Source: Luteolibacter yonseiensis (lineage in GTDB: Bacteria > Verrucomicrobiota > Verrucomicrobiia > Verrucomicrobiales > Akkermansiaceae). From it: 64,000 nt of DNA. This document shows, piece by piece, positions 35,268 through 44,085 of the stretch (the first letter of the stretch is position 1; each line of letters opens with the position of its first letter). Location: NCBI RefSeq assembly GCF_016595465.1, contig NZ_JAENIK010000001.1, forward strand, positions 62,001-126,000. Direction: 5' to 3'. The notes below the pieces were generated by a model that was given only the letters and a program-made list of their open reading frames with translations, had not been told where the DNA came from and made no database searches. Made by a program: the position numbers and the translations under genes.

Positions 35268-35726
35268 GGGAAAGGATGTCAGGGAAGGCGGGGGGAGAGG
35301 AACAATCGTAAATATCGATCCTGCGTGGATGAAGCTAGGCTGCTTTCACGGTGGGGTGAGTTACTGAACAAAAAGCCGATAAAGTTCAATCTGTTTTTTT
35401 GCAACATTTCCGTCCCAGTGAATTAGTTCCGATTTGGTTATGACTCATGCTGGATATTGGCTGACTACACTGCCGCTCTGGACATTCAGATGGGGAAGTG
35501 GAGCTATAATTTTCGGTAAAAACCACTCATGTCGTTTGTCCGGATGTTCACTGGTGGCATTCCAGGTTATGGTGCAATGCGTGGATATGGTTGCGGATCA
35601 GTTCGTCGCCGGGAATCCCGCGACCGATATCCCGCTCCATGGCGATGGTCAGGGAGGGGCTAGCGAGGGGGGCAATAGGGCATTAGCAGTTGATTTTATA
35701 GTGATATATGACGAGGTTCTGCCACT
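35268..35726. other. Intergenic between toxin-like operon and NTF2-like gene
   Basis: 459 bp, AT-rich at 35370-35440, where the operon's promoter may lie. It contains the second copy of the ATCGATCCTGCGTGGATG repeat (about 35313-35372). A 98-codon plus-strand frame (35434-35730) ends in an ATGA overlap with the next gene but shows no recognisable protein pattern. Confidence 0.45.
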
Positions 35727-36506
35727 ATGAGCATAAGTGTGATCAACCAACTCGTCCGGCAGTGCTTCAACGCTTATGAGAACAAGGACCGCGCCGCCAT
35801 CGAGTCAGTGCTGGCACCGGATTTCACGTTTTCCAGTCCGGTGGATGACAACATCGGGCGGGAGGCTTATTTCGAGCGGTGTTGGCCGAATTCGGAGCAC
35901 ATCGGGAAATTCGAGCTGGAGCCGGTGCTGGTGGAGGGGGACAAGGCGGTGGTGCGGTATGTGGGGACGGCGGTGGATGGGTCGCGGTTCCGGAATGTGG
36001 AGGTGTTCACGATCGCCGGGGGGAAGGTGAGGCATGTGGAGGTGTTTTTCGGCGCGGACACGGCGGAATCCGTGGACGGGGAGGAGATCCGGTCGGTGGT
36101 GGCGGCTTGGGCGGAGGCGGTGGCGCGGAAGGATGTGGACGGGGTGCTGGCGCATTTCACCAAGGATCCGGTGAATTTTTTCATGGCCCCGCCGCTGGTG
36201 GCGGACGATCCGCTGGGGGAGAACCTGCGGGATTGGTTCGCGACGTTCGAGGGGCCGCTGGGGCACTCGGTTCAGCAACTCCGCGTGTCGGGCGGGGGAT
36301 CGTGCGCCTGGGCGCATGGGTTGATCCATCTGACGGGGAGGAAGGTGGAGGGGGAGGAGACGGATCTCTGGTACCGGCTGACGCTGGGGCTGGTGAAGGA
36401 GGAGGCGGCGTGGAGGATCGCCCACGCGCATGAGTCGGTGCCGTTTTTGATGGATGGGTCGGAGCGGGCGGCGACGGGGTTGAAGCCGGGGGGAGGGGAG
36501 GGTTGA
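35727..36506 (+). CDS. Tandem NTF2-like (SnoaL/DUF4440) protein
   Basis: 259 residues, two fused NTF2-like domains. The first spans about 1-115 ('CFNAYENKDRAAIESVLAPDFTF' split: 'CFNAYENKDRAAI', 'LAPDFTFSSP'). The second spans about 120-245 ('VAAWAEAVARKDVDGVLAHF', 'WYRLTLGLVKEEAAWRIAHAH'). Each carries the usual substrate-cone pattern. No catalytic assignment is possible. Codon use is GC-rich, unlike the preceding toxin-like region, so the boundary of accessory DNA lies just before it. Confidence 0.8.
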   Translation: MSISVINQLVRQCFNAYENKDRAAIESVLAPDFTFSSPVDDNIGREAYFERCWPNSEHIGKFELEPVLVEGDKAVVRYVGTAVDGSRFRNVEVFTIAGGKVRHVEVFFGADTAESVDGEEIRSVVAAWAEAVARKDVDGVLAHFTKDPVNFFMAPPLVADDPLGENLRDWFATFEGPLGHSVQQLRVSGGGSCAWAHGLIHLTGRKVEGEETDLWYRLTLGLVKEEAAWRIAHAHESVPFLMDGSERAATGLKPGGGEG

Positions 36507-36545
36507 TGGTTGAGAGTTGATTGTTGATAGTGAAGAGGGAGAGGC

Positions 36546-36590
<45 letters not shown>

Positions 36591-36916
36591 GAGGGTGAAG
36601 AAGGAGAGGTGGTGGGTTGGCGCGAGTCATCGGGGCATGATCTTCCGATCTATTTGGAGCTACTGCAGGTACGACGGAACCTCCGCCCTCCCGGACCGCG
36701 TCTGCTTCCGCCGCCCCTACCGGGGCTTGGATGGTGAGGTATCGCATTCCGGTGGCTTGCGCCGACCGGCTAAAATCCGCCTGTCCCTCCGGGACGGAAG
36801 CTGGATGCGGGCACCTTTGATTACGTGCCATTTGTTGCCAGTTTCCAGTGGTGCCGGGGTGCCGGGGTGCCGCGGGGGATGGGTCGGCCGGAGTCCGACC
36901 CTCCGGGGGAGCGGTG

Positions 36917-37330
36917 CTATTTCATCTGGTGGACGAGGTCGTCGGAGGTGCCGAAGATGGTGTCGGGGCCGGCGCTGGCGATCTCGGGTTTGTCGGGGCT
37001 GCGGCGGCCGGGGATCTTGTAGTGGTAGGGGGTGCCCCAGGGATCGGGGTTGAGTTTTTCGAGGACCCGGGTCCAGTTGGCGGGGATGGGATCGGTGGTG
37101 GGTTTTTCGACGAGCGCGGCGAGGCCTTGCACGGTGCTCGGGTAGTGGCCGATCTTCTGCTTGTAGGTGGCGAGGGCGGCTTCGAGTTTTTGCATTTCCG
37201 GATCGGTGGTCTGTCCGGCGGGCGGTGGCGTGGTGAACCGGTGGAGGTTGGTGATGGCGGCGTAGCCGAGGACGGCGATGAGGGCGGTCGTGACGATCGC
37301 CCATTTGAAGCGGGAGCGGGTGGGGTGCAT
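36917..37330 (-). CDS. GspG-like type II secretion pseudopilin
   Basis: 137 residues from the ATG at 37330. A single N-terminal membrane segment ('WAIVTTALIAVLGYAAI') precedes the T2SSG core: 'KLEAALATYKQKIGHYPST', 'GLAALV', 'DPWGTPYHYKIPG' and the calcium-loop-like 'IASAGPDTIFGTSDDL'. The usual prepilin cleavage motif (G-FTLIE) is absent. It may be a divergent or non-processed relative. No other secretion gene is adjacent. The frame stays open far upstream, but that part is antisense to other genes. Confidence 0.8.
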   Translation of the reverse strand: MHPTRSRFKWAIVTTALIAVLGYAAITNLHRFTTPPPAGQTTDPEMQKLEAALATYKQKIGHYPSTVQGLAALVEKPTTDPIPANWTRVLEKLNPDPWGTPYHYKIPGRRSPDKPEIASAGPDTIFGTSDDLVHQMK

Positions 37331-37781
37331 GGGGAAGAGGTGGAGGGTCGGGAGTTGAGAGTTGATGGAAAGAGGAAGAAATGCGGGGAGTATGACGCGG
37401 GGGCGTTTGGGGTATTCGATTTGGCGGGTGGTTGGTGGAGGAGATTGGCGGCCGGGGAGGGGAAGTTGCAAAGGGGCGCTAAGGAATGCGCGGGCGGAGG
37501 AAGAGGTGGCCGGATGACGCGGGATGGGAAGCGTTTTTTCCGGCGAAGGGCGGGAGTTTCCCGATGGCCTGGCGGATGGCCGGCGTCCTTCGGACGGGGT
37601 GGCGCCCGGGTGGGATGGTCGGGATTCCGGAGGCGCGCGGCTTGCGATTCGCGGTTTGACAGCGCGGTTCCGGGCAGGAAAAGAAAACACTCTTCGCAAG
37701 GCGTTGAAATTTCGTGGAAGTGAAATTTTTAACACCTTTCCGCTTGAAGGGGTGGGGGGTGGCATCGCACCGTTTTTGCAC
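37331..37781. other. Intergenic, low-complexity GC-rich
   Basis: 451 bp between the pseudopilin gene (minus) and the carrier protein gene (plus). It includes a 'gggagttgagagttgatgg' degenerate repeat near 37350. There is an AT-rich stretch at 37680-37735 ('ttgaaatttcgtggaagtgaaattttt') with an imperfect inverted repeat GAAATTTC/GAAATTTT, possibly the promoter of the plus-strand pair. Confidence 0.4.
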
Positions 37782-38045
37782 ATGGCAGTTTCAAACAAGA
37801 AGAAATCACCAACACCCGTCGAGGTAATCGACTGGCTCAATGACGAAGGCGTGTTGGAATTGGATTGGGATTTTCCCGAGGAGGGCGACTTGTTCGCCGC
37901 AGGTCTGGACTCGATGGCGGTGATGCAGTTGGTCGTCGCGGTGGAGGACAAGTATGAGGTGGAGCTGGGGCCGGAGGATCTGACGAAGGCGAACCTGGCG
38001 ACGCCGACGACGCTGGCTGCCTTGATCGGCAGGCGGATTTCATGA
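37782..38045 (+). CDS. Acyl carrier protein
   Basis: 87 residues from the ATG at 37782. It is an acidic four-helix protein with the phosphopantetheine site 'AAGLDSMAVMQLV' (Ser44); DSM replaces the common DSL. 'VEDKYEVELGPEDLTKANLATPTTLAALI' (split: 'VEDKYEVELGPEDL', 'NLATPTTLAALI') is the normal third/fourth helix region. It is a specialised carrier, not the housekeeping AcpP. Its stop overlaps the start of an FAD-dependent oxidoreductase (ATGA at 38042), which suggests the oxidoreductase works on, or in the same pathway as, a carrier-bound substrate. Confidence 0.88.
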   Translation: MAVSNKKKSPTPVEVIDWLNDEGVLELDWDFPEEGDLFAAGLDSMAVMQLVVAVEDKYEVELGPEDLTKANLATPTTLAALIGRRIS

Positions 38046-39346
38046 AGCCGGCGGGTGGGACCTTCGACGTCGCCGTGATCGGTGGCGGCAGCGCAGGTCT
38101 CGCCGCGGCGGTGACCGCCGCCCGTGAGGGGGCGCGGACGGTCTTGATCGAGCGCCATGGCTTCCTGGGAGGCATGGGCACCGCGTCTCTGGTGCATTCG
38201 TTCTGCGGGTTGTATCTGTTGAGGAAGGAGCCGGGCGCGGTCCTGGCGAATCCGGGTTTTCCGACGGAAATGGCGGAGCGGATGGCCGCCGCGACGGGGC
38301 TGGGTCCCGTGCGGATGGGGCGGGTGGATGTGCTGCCGCAGCACCCGGTGGAGTTCGTGAGGATCGCGGATGCGATGGTTTCCGCGGAGCCTCTGCTGGA
38401 AGTGCGGCTGCACACGGAAGTGGTGGCGGTGGCGCGGGGAAACGGCGGGGGAAACGACGCTCGCGAGGGGCATCAGCCGGAGCCCGGGCGTGAGTCTCAG
38501 AAGGAGCCGTGGCCGGAGCCGTGGCAGGAGCCGTGGGTGGTATCGCTGGCGGATCGCGGAGGAGTCCGTTCGTTGCGGGCACACGCCTTGGTGGACGCTT
38601 CGGGGGATGCGGTGGTGGCGGGTTTGCTGGGGGGCGGCGCGGAGATGGCGGAGTCGCCGAGATTGCAACGGCCCGCGTATGTTTTCGGAGTGAGGTGCGG
38701 TGGTGTGCCGGACGATGAAGTGCGCCTGGAAACGGCGGGACTCGTCGTCGAAGGCATCCGCAAGGGGGATCTGCCGCAGGGGGCGCTGGGGATTTCCTTC
38801 CGCGCGTCCGGCAGGCCGGGCGAGGTTTTCGGAACGCTGGATCTGGCGGGTGGCGAGGGGTATGATCCGCTGGACGCGGGGTGCCTGGGCGGGTTGGAAA
38901 TGGAGGGGAGGGCCGTGGCATCGAGGGTGATGGCGTGGCTGGCGGGAAGGTCGGATTTTTGGAAACATTCCTACATCAGCCATTGGCCGGTGCGTGCGGG
39001 CGTGCGGGAGAGCCGCCGCTGGATCGGTGAGACGGTGCTGACGGGGGCGGATGTTTTGGCGGGGCGGCGGTTCGAGGATGAGATAGCCCTGGCAACGTGG
39101 CCGATGGAGTTCCGCGAAAACGCGCGCGGGCCGAAGCTGAAATTTCCGGAGGGGGATCGGCCGACCGGGATTCCGCTGGGCTGCCTGAAGCCGCGCGGCG
39201 TGGACGGGCTTTTTGTCGCGGGGCGGTGTATTTCCGCGGACCACGACGCGCAGGCGTCCGTCCGGGTGATGGGGACGTGCTTCGCCACGGGCGAGGCGGC
39301 GGGGAGGGCGGCGGTGGGTGCGTGCCGGGTGGATGGGGATCGATGA
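38042..39346 (+). CDS. FAD-dependent oxidoreductase coupled to acyl carrier protein
   Basis: 434 residues. An FAD-binding Rossmann motif lies at 9-38 ('VAVIGGGSAGLAAAVTAARE', ending in 'LIE'), followed by 'GFLGGMGTASLVHSFCGLY', typical of the FAD_oxidored (PF12831) group. 'LRAHALVDASGDAVVAGLLG' and the C-terminal 'DGLFVAGRCISADHDAQAS' with 'CFATGEAAGRAA' complete the fold. A Glu/Pro/Trp-rich insert ('EPWPEPWQEPW') at about 158-168 looks like a small repeat expansion. The substrate is unknown. The overlap with the carrier-protein gene implies a biosynthetic role. Confidence 0.88.
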   Translation: MKPAGGTFDVAVIGGGSAGLAAAVTAAREGARTVLIERHGFLGGMGTASLVHSFCGLYLLRKEPGAVLANPGFPTEMAERMAAATGLGPVRMGRVDVLPQHPVEFVRIADAMVSAEPLLEVRLHTEVVAVARGNGGGNDAREGHQPEPGRESQKEPWPEPWQEPWVVSLADRGGVRSLRAHALVDASGDAVVAGLLGGGAEMAESPRLQRPAYVFGVRCGGVPDDEVRLETAGLVVEGIRKGDLPQGALGISFRASGRPGEVFGTLDLAGGEGYDPLDAGCLGGLEMEGRAVASRVMAWLAGRSDFWKHSYISHWPVRAGVRESRRWIGETVLTGADVLAGRRFEDEIALATWPMEFRENARGPKLKFPEGDRPTGIPLGCLKPRGVDGLFVAGRCISADHDAQASVRVMGTCFATGEAAGRAAVGACRVDGDR

Positions 39347-39574
39347 TTGTGGATGGTGGATGGTGGATTGTGGATTGTGGATTGTGGATGGAGAAGATCT
39401 ACCGCGGAGGCGCAAAGGTCGCGAAGGGGCGCGAAGGAAGAGAGGGGAGGATCGATGAGGATGAGTGTGAGCGATGATCGAGGAAAGGAAGAGGAGAAGT
39501 GGAGGCGAAGGGGGGATGAATCGAAACGCGGAGAACGCGGAGTGCGGGGAGGAAGACGCGGAGGGAGAAAGAGA
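39347..39574. repeat. Low-complexity and dispersed repeat fragments
   Basis: Tandem GGATTGTGGATTGTGGATTG-type units at 39358-39390, then an 'accgcggaggcgcaaaggtc' dispersed-repeat copy at 39396-39436 and another 'gaaacgcggagaacgcgga' copy at 39515-39560. No gene. Confidence 0.6.
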
Positions 39575-39627
39575 TGGGTCAGAACATAGGTAACACATTT
39601 GGTTCAGAACCATGGGTAACACTTTTT
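39575..39627. mobile_element. Possible solo end of an IS481-like insertion sequence
   Basis: Two near-direct copies of GGTCAGAAC-AT-GGTAACAC stand 22 bp apart (39577-39594 and 39602-39620), ending in a T run. Similar 'GGTTCAGAACCATGGGTAAC' sequences, as I recall, form the ends of IS481-type elements. There is no transposase here. A 'cagcctgtggcgtcggcctgtgg' tandem follows. The rest of the gap to 39880 is empty. Confidence 0.35.
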
Positions 39628-39880
39628 TGAAATGGCCTGCGGCGTCAGCCTTTGGCATCAGCCTGTGGCGTCGGCCTGTGGCATCAACGTATTTTGTGTA
39701 AGTGTGGCAGCCAGGTTGGGAGGATGGCTTGGCGGTTGAAATCTTGAGGTGGTAGCCGCGCCACGGTTCACTTTTCCGGCGGCGATGACCTTTCGCCAAA
39801 TTTTCCGGTCCCTAGCCTCTAGCCTCTCAATCTTCGATCTGGAGGCTCGCGGTCCGGGCGGGAATGTGTAGGTTGCGGGT

Positions 39881-40663
39881 GTGGCGGATTTTTCGATGAC
39901 ATTTCTGGGGACGGGCACTTCGGTGGGGGTGCCGGTGATCGGTTGCGACTGCGCGGTGTGCTTGTCCGATGAGCCGCGGAACAAGCGGTCCCGGTCGTCG
40001 GTGGTGGTGAGGACGGGGGAGGTGACGGTGCTGGTGGATTCGGGGCCGGACCTGCGGCAGCAGGCGTTGCGGGAGAACCTGCGGGAGATCGACGCGGTGA
40101 TCTACACGCACGGGCATGTGGATCATGTGGTGGGCTTTGACGAGTTGCGGGCGTTCTGCTGGCGGAGGACGGAGCCGCTGCCGCTGCATGCCACGGCGGG
40201 TTGCATGGAGGTCCTGCAGCGGATGTTCGGCTGGGCGTTTTTTCCGGAACAGCAGGTGGCCGGTTATGTGAGGCCGGACGCGCGGTGGATCACGGGCCCG
40301 TTTTCGTATGGGGATCTGCGGATCACTCCGCTGCCGGTGGAGCATGCCTCGGTGGAGACGGTGGGGTTCCTGTTCGGGGTGGAGGGAAAGAGGTCCCTCG
40401 CGTATCTCCCGGATGTGAAGCGGATCCCGGAGGCGACGCTGGAACTGCTGCGGGGGGTGGACGTGCTGGTGGTGGACGCGTTGCGGAGTGCGCCGCACCC
40501 CACCCATTTTTCCCTCGGCGACGCGCTGGCGACGGCGGCGGAAACGGGCGCGGCGGAGGTCTGGCTGACGCACCTGAGCCACGAGTATGACGCGCGTTCA
40601 TGCGGGCTGGAGATTCCGGACAACGTGCGGCTGGCCTGGGACGGGCTGACGGTTTCCTTGTAA
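39881..40663 (+). CDS. PhnP-like metallo-beta-lactamase-fold hydrolase
   Basis: 260 residues from a GTG at 39881; an ATG at 39896 ('MTFLGTGTSVG') is the alternative. The start 'FLGTGTSVGVPVIGCDCAVC' holds the structural Cys pair typical of PhnP-like phosphodiesterases. The metal site is 'YTHGHVDHVVG' (His77, His79, Asp81, His82), with later ligands in 'LPVEHASVE' and 'WLTHLSHEYD'. It probably hydrolyses a phosphodiester or related ester in the cytoplasm. No phosphonate genes are nearby, so its PhnP role is not implied. Confidence 0.88.
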   Translation: MADFSMTFLGTGTSVGVPVIGCDCAVCLSDEPRNKRSRSSVVVRTGEVTVLVDSGPDLRQQALRENLREIDAVIYTHGHVDHVVGFDELRAFCWRRTEPLPLHATAGCMEVLQRMFGWAFFPEQQVAGYVRPDARWITGPFSYGDLRITPLPVEHASVETVGFLFGVEGKRSLAYLPDVKRIPEATLELLRGVDVLVVDALRSAPHPTHFSLGDALATAAETGAAEVWLTHLSHEYDARSCGLEIPDNVRLAWDGLTVSL

Positions 40664-40834
40664 GACAGCGGAAAACCGGGGCGCGGGCCGCATGGCGCGG
40701 GAGGAGGGGCGCGCCCGTGTGTCGGGATCGTTTCTCGACAAAAGTTGACGGAACTGTTAGGTCCCCCGCGTGGTGAGCGCCGTTGGACGCCTCACCTTCC
40801 GTCCCGTCCCCGCCCCCTCCAACCTCCGCTTCCT

Positions 40835-41017
40835 GTGAAACTGCAAAGCTGCCTGGCATCCTGCTTTTTGCGGATGATCATTCTCTTGTTTCTGATCGCG
40901 ATGGTGGCCATCACTTTCAGCCCGTTCATCGTGGAGCGGTTCGGAGGCATCAAGGTGTGGAGCATCCAGGCATACCGGTGGAAGACATTCATCGGCGAGT
41001 GCCTGCGGGGGGAGTGA
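40835..41017 (+). CDS. Small single-pass membrane protein
   Basis: 60 residues from a GTG at 40835. One strong hydrophobic segment ('MIILLFLIAMVAITFSPFIV', about 14-33) is followed by a basic/aromatic tail ('IQAYRWKTFIGECLRGE'). It is unrecognised and could be spurious, but the sequence pattern is coherent and the next gene starts 74 bp later on the same strand. Confidence 0.45.
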   Translation: MKLQSCLASCFLRMIILLFLIAMVAITFSPFIVERFGGIKVWSIQAYRWKTFIGECLRGE

Positions 41018-41091
41018 AGGCGGGAAGCGGCCGCCACGGCGGAGGGCGATGCGCTCTTGCATGCGGCGGGCATCCGGGCATGCTGGTGGGG

Positions 41092-42678
41092 ATGAGAATT
41101 TTTTCGCTGATGTGGCTGGTGCTCGCGGGTTTCCAAGCGGTCCTGCGGGCGGAAATTTCTCCGGCGCATGTGGCGGTTCTCTACAATTCGGCGGTGCCGG
41201 AGTCGCGCAAGGTGGCGGAGTTGTACCGTGATGCGAGGGGCATTCCGGCGGAAAACATGATCGCGATGGACATGCCCGCCACGCCGGATATTTCGCGGGA
41301 GGATTACGACCGGACGATCGCGAAACCGCTGCGCCGGCAGTTCGAGGCGCGGGGGTGGTGGAAGCGGGATTTCCAAGGAGACGGGGTGACGCTGCCGGTG
41401 ATGAACAAGATCCGGGTGCTGGTGACGGTGCGCGGCGTGCCGCTGCGGATCCGCCAGGTGCCGAAGCCGAAACCGCGCGAGGGTGCCCCGCCGCCGCCCG
41501 CCCCGGCGAATCCGATAGAGGGACACGACGAGGCGTCCGTGGATTCGGAGCTGGCGATGTTCGGCGTGGATGGCGTGCCGACGGACGCGGTCCTGGCGAA
41601 CAAATTCTACCAGAGCGAGAAGTCGATCTCGGAGATGAACCTGCCGTTCCTCGTGCTGACGGCGCGGATCGACGCGCCGACTTTCGCGACCTGCGAGCGG
41701 ATGATCCGGGACGCGGTGGAGGTGGAGAAGACGGGCCTGTGGGGGATGGCCTATGTGGATGTGGCGCAGAAGCTGCCGCTGGGCGACGGGTGGTTCGAGT
41801 CCGTGGCGAAGTCGAACCGCGCGGCGGGCATTCCCACCGTGGTGGATCGCTTCAATGACACGCTGCCGAAGAATTATCCCATGACGGACGCGTCGGTCTA
41901 CTATGGCTGGTATGACTGGAACGTGAGCGGCCCGTTCCTGAATCCGCAGTTCCGTTTCCGCAAGGGCGCGGTGGCGATGCACCTGCATTCGTTCAGCGCG
42001 GAGCAACTGACGAATCCGACGAAAAACTGGAGCGGCGCGCTTCTGGAAAAAGGTGCGGCGGTGACCGTGGGCAACGTGTTCGAGCCCTACCTGCACCTGA
42101 CGCATGATTTCAGCATCCTGCAGAAGCGGCTGCTGGCGGGGTTCACCTGGGTGGAGGCCTGCTGGATGGCGATGCCCGCGACATCGTGGCAGGGAGTGGT
42201 GCTCGGCGATCCTCTCTACCGGCCGTTCAAGCACCTGGACGGCACCGGTGAAAGAGCGAACGAGGACATTCCCTACCGCGCGCTGCGGGCGGCGATGATC
42301 GAGTGGGGCAGGAAGCCGCTGGAACGGGCCAGGCAGGTGGAGCAGGCGGCGGACCGCATGCAAAGCGGCGTGATGGCGGAGGCCGCGGCGCTGGAGATGG
42401 TGGAGCAGAAGGACACGGCCGCGGCGGTGCTCATGTTCCGCAAGGCCAAGGGATTCTATGTGAATTCCGAGGACAAGCTGCGGCAGGATTTTCATGTCAT
42501 TTCCATCGACAGGACGGCGAATCGGAAAGATATGGCGGTGCGCGGGCTGCGGGAGGCGCAGACGGCCTATGGCAGTCTGCCGGGCGGGGACGCGGTGAAG
42601 GCATGGCTGGATATTCTCGATCCGCCACCGCCGCCACCGGCTGATCCGACCAAGCCGCCGGGCATCCCGAAACCATGA
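41092..42678 (+). CDS. TIGR03790 family secreted protein
   Basis: 528 residues from the ATG at 41092 (41080 is also possible). The signal peptide is 'MRIFSLMWLVLAGFQAVLRA'. The mature start 'HVAVLYNSAVPESRKVAELY' with 'RGIPAENMIAMDMP' is the TIGR03790 signature. Further on come 'YFGWYD'-like 'YYGWYDWNVSGPF' and 'GAAVTVGNVFEPYL', where the family has a conserved segment, then 'VVLGDPLYRPF'. Function is unknown. The family is widespread in Verrucomicrobiota and Planctomycetes exported proteins. It is followed at 20 bp by a DUF2851 gene, probably in one transcript. Confidence 0.85.
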   Translation: MRIFSLMWLVLAGFQAVLRAEISPAHVAVLYNSAVPESRKVAELYRDARGIPAENMIAMDMPATPDISREDYDRTIAKPLRRQFEARGWWKRDFQGDGVTLPVMNKIRVLVTVRGVPLRIRQVPKPKPREGAPPPPAPANPIEGHDEASVDSELAMFGVDGVPTDAVLANKFYQSEKSISEMNLPFLVLTARIDAPTFATCERMIRDAVEVEKTGLWGMAYVDVAQKLPLGDGWFESVAKSNRAAGIPTVVDRFNDTLPKNYPMTDASVYYGWYDWNVSGPFLNPQFRFRKGAVAMHLHSFSAEQLTNPTKNWSGALLEKGAAVTVGNVFEPYLHLTHDFSILQKRLLAGFTWVEACWMAMPATSWQGVVLGDPLYRPFKHLDGTGERANEDIPYRALRAAMIEWGRKPLERARQVEQAADRMQSGVMAEAAALEMVEQKDTAAAVLMFRKAKGFYVNSEDKLRQDFHVISIDRTANRKDMAVRGLREAQTAYGSLPGGDAVKAWLDILDPPPPPPADPTKPPGIPKP

Positions 42679-42697
42679 TGGAAGAGCTGACCTTGAA

Positions 42698-44071
42698 ATG
42701 ACCTACGGATTTTTGCTGGAGTCGATATGGCATCCGCCGCTCGCGTTCGCGGAGGCGGCGTCCGTGCCGCTGCCGCCGGAGCTGGAACTGCAGGCGCTGT
42801 GGTTCGGCGGGGCGTTCGGCAGGCACTTCCGGACGACGACGGGGAAAAGTGTGAGGATCGTGCAGTTCGGCGGGTGGAACCGTGGCGCGGGGCCGGATTT
42901 CATCCATGCCGCCGTGGAGATCGACGGCGAGACACGCACGGGACCGCTGGAGCTGGACCCATCGGCGGCGGATTGGGATGCCCACGGGCACGCGGAGAAT
43001 CCGGATTTCAACGAGGTGGTGCTGCACGTGGTGTTCCAGTCGGACGCGCGCCGCATCCACACCCGCACCAGCGACCACCGGGAGGTGCCGCAGGTGGTCA
43101 TTTCGGAAACCCAGCTGTCCGACGCGCTGGGCCGGCCGCAACGGGAGGTGGCGATCGCCCATCCCGGGCGTTGCGTGGCCCCGCTCAAGGGGCTGCCCAC
43201 CGGCGCGGTGGAAAAGCTGATGGGCGAGGCGGCCACGCATCGCGCCGAGCTGAAGGCGGCGCGCTGGCTGCGCATGGAGGACGCCCACGGGCGGGACGCC
43301 GCGCTTTTCCAGGCGACGGCCGAGACGCTGGGATACCGGGGGAATTCGCTGGCCATGCGGTTGCTGGCGCAGCGGGCGCCGCTTTCCCTGCTGCGGGCGG
43401 ATCTGGAATCCGCCGAGTCCATCCTGTTCGGCCTCGCGGGGTTCCTTTCCGCGGACCAGCACGAACTGGCCCCCACGGACACGCGCGACTACCTCCGCAC
43501 GCTGTGGGACACGTGGTGGCACATCCGGGGGAGATTCGAAACGGCGGAGAGCCGGCGCATCCGTTGGAAAACCTACGGCCAACGCCCGGCGAACCACCCG
43601 CACCGCCGGGTCGGCGCGCTCGGTGCCCTGGTCAGGGTCTGGCCGCAATACCGCAGGCTCGCCCTCGCCCGGCCGTTCCAGGCGAAGCCGGTCATCGATT
43701 TCCTCCAGGAACTGGAACACGGGTTCTGGGAGCACCGGCACACGCTGGAGTCCGCCCCATCCGCGCAGCGCATCGCGTTGTTCGGCAGGACCCAGGCGCT
43801 GGAGCTCATCGCGAACCACCTCGCCCCGCTGGCGATGCACGAGGGCGGCCTGAGCTACAAGTCCTACTACAAGCTGCGCAACTCCGCCGCGAACGACAAG
43901 GTGAAGCGCTGCGGCCTGCGGCTCTTCGGTTCGAAAAACGCATCCTCCCCGTGGATGCGGCGGGTGTGCCACCACCAGGCGCTCATCCAGATCTACCAGG
44001 ACTTCTGCCTTGAGGATTCGTCGGATTGTGAGAACTGTCCCTTCCCCGAACAACTGGCGCAGTGGCGCTGA
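42698..44071 (+). CDS. DUF2851 family protein with C-terminal Cys cluster
   Basis: 457 residues. The N-terminal part matches DUF2851 ('YGFLLESIWHPPLAF', 'GWNRGAGPDFIHAAVEIDG', 'GPLELDPSAADWDAHGH', 'VVLHVVFQSD'). This D/E-rich region looks nuclease-like, but that is only my impression. The C-terminus has Cys424, Cys437, Cys444 and Cys447 in a C-x12-C-x6-C-x2-C arrangement that could hold a metal or Fe-S cluster. Biochemical role is unknown. Confidence 0.85.
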   Translation: MTYGFLLESIWHPPLAFAEAASVPLPPELELQALWFGGAFGRHFRTTTGKSVRIVQFGGWNRGAGPDFIHAAVEIDGETRTGPLELDPSAADWDAHGHAENPDFNEVVLHVVFQSDARRIHTRTSDHREVPQVVISETQLSDALGRPQREVAIAHPGRCVAPLKGLPTGAVEKLMGEAATHRAELKAARWLRMEDAHGRDAALFQATAETLGYRGNSLAMRLLAQRAPLSLLRADLESAESILFGLAGFLSADQHELAPTDTRDYLRTLWDTWWHIRGRFETAESRRIRWKTYGQRPANHPHRRVGALGALVRVWPQYRRLALARPFQAKPVIDFLQELEHGFWEHRHTLESAPSAQRIALFGRTQALELIANHLAPLAMHEGGLSYKSYYKLRNSAANDKVKRCGLRLFGSKNASSPWMRRVCHHQALIQIYQDFCLEDSSDCENCPFPEQLAQWR

Positions 44072-44085
44072 AAATTTTCCCGACC

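Noticed and set aside
35434..35730. 98-codon plus-strand frame overlapping the next ATG
   Set aside because: No recognisable pattern or plausible signal, and it lies in a probable promoter region; kept only as a note.
36917..39799. 960-codon minus-strand open frame
   Set aside because: Only its last 137 codons (pseudopilin) make sense. The rest is antisense to the carrier-protein and FAD oxidoreductase genes and is Arg/Pro/His-rich.
40792..42495. 567-codon minus-strand frame
   Set aside because: Antisense to the TIGR03790 gene; His/Arg-rich translation.
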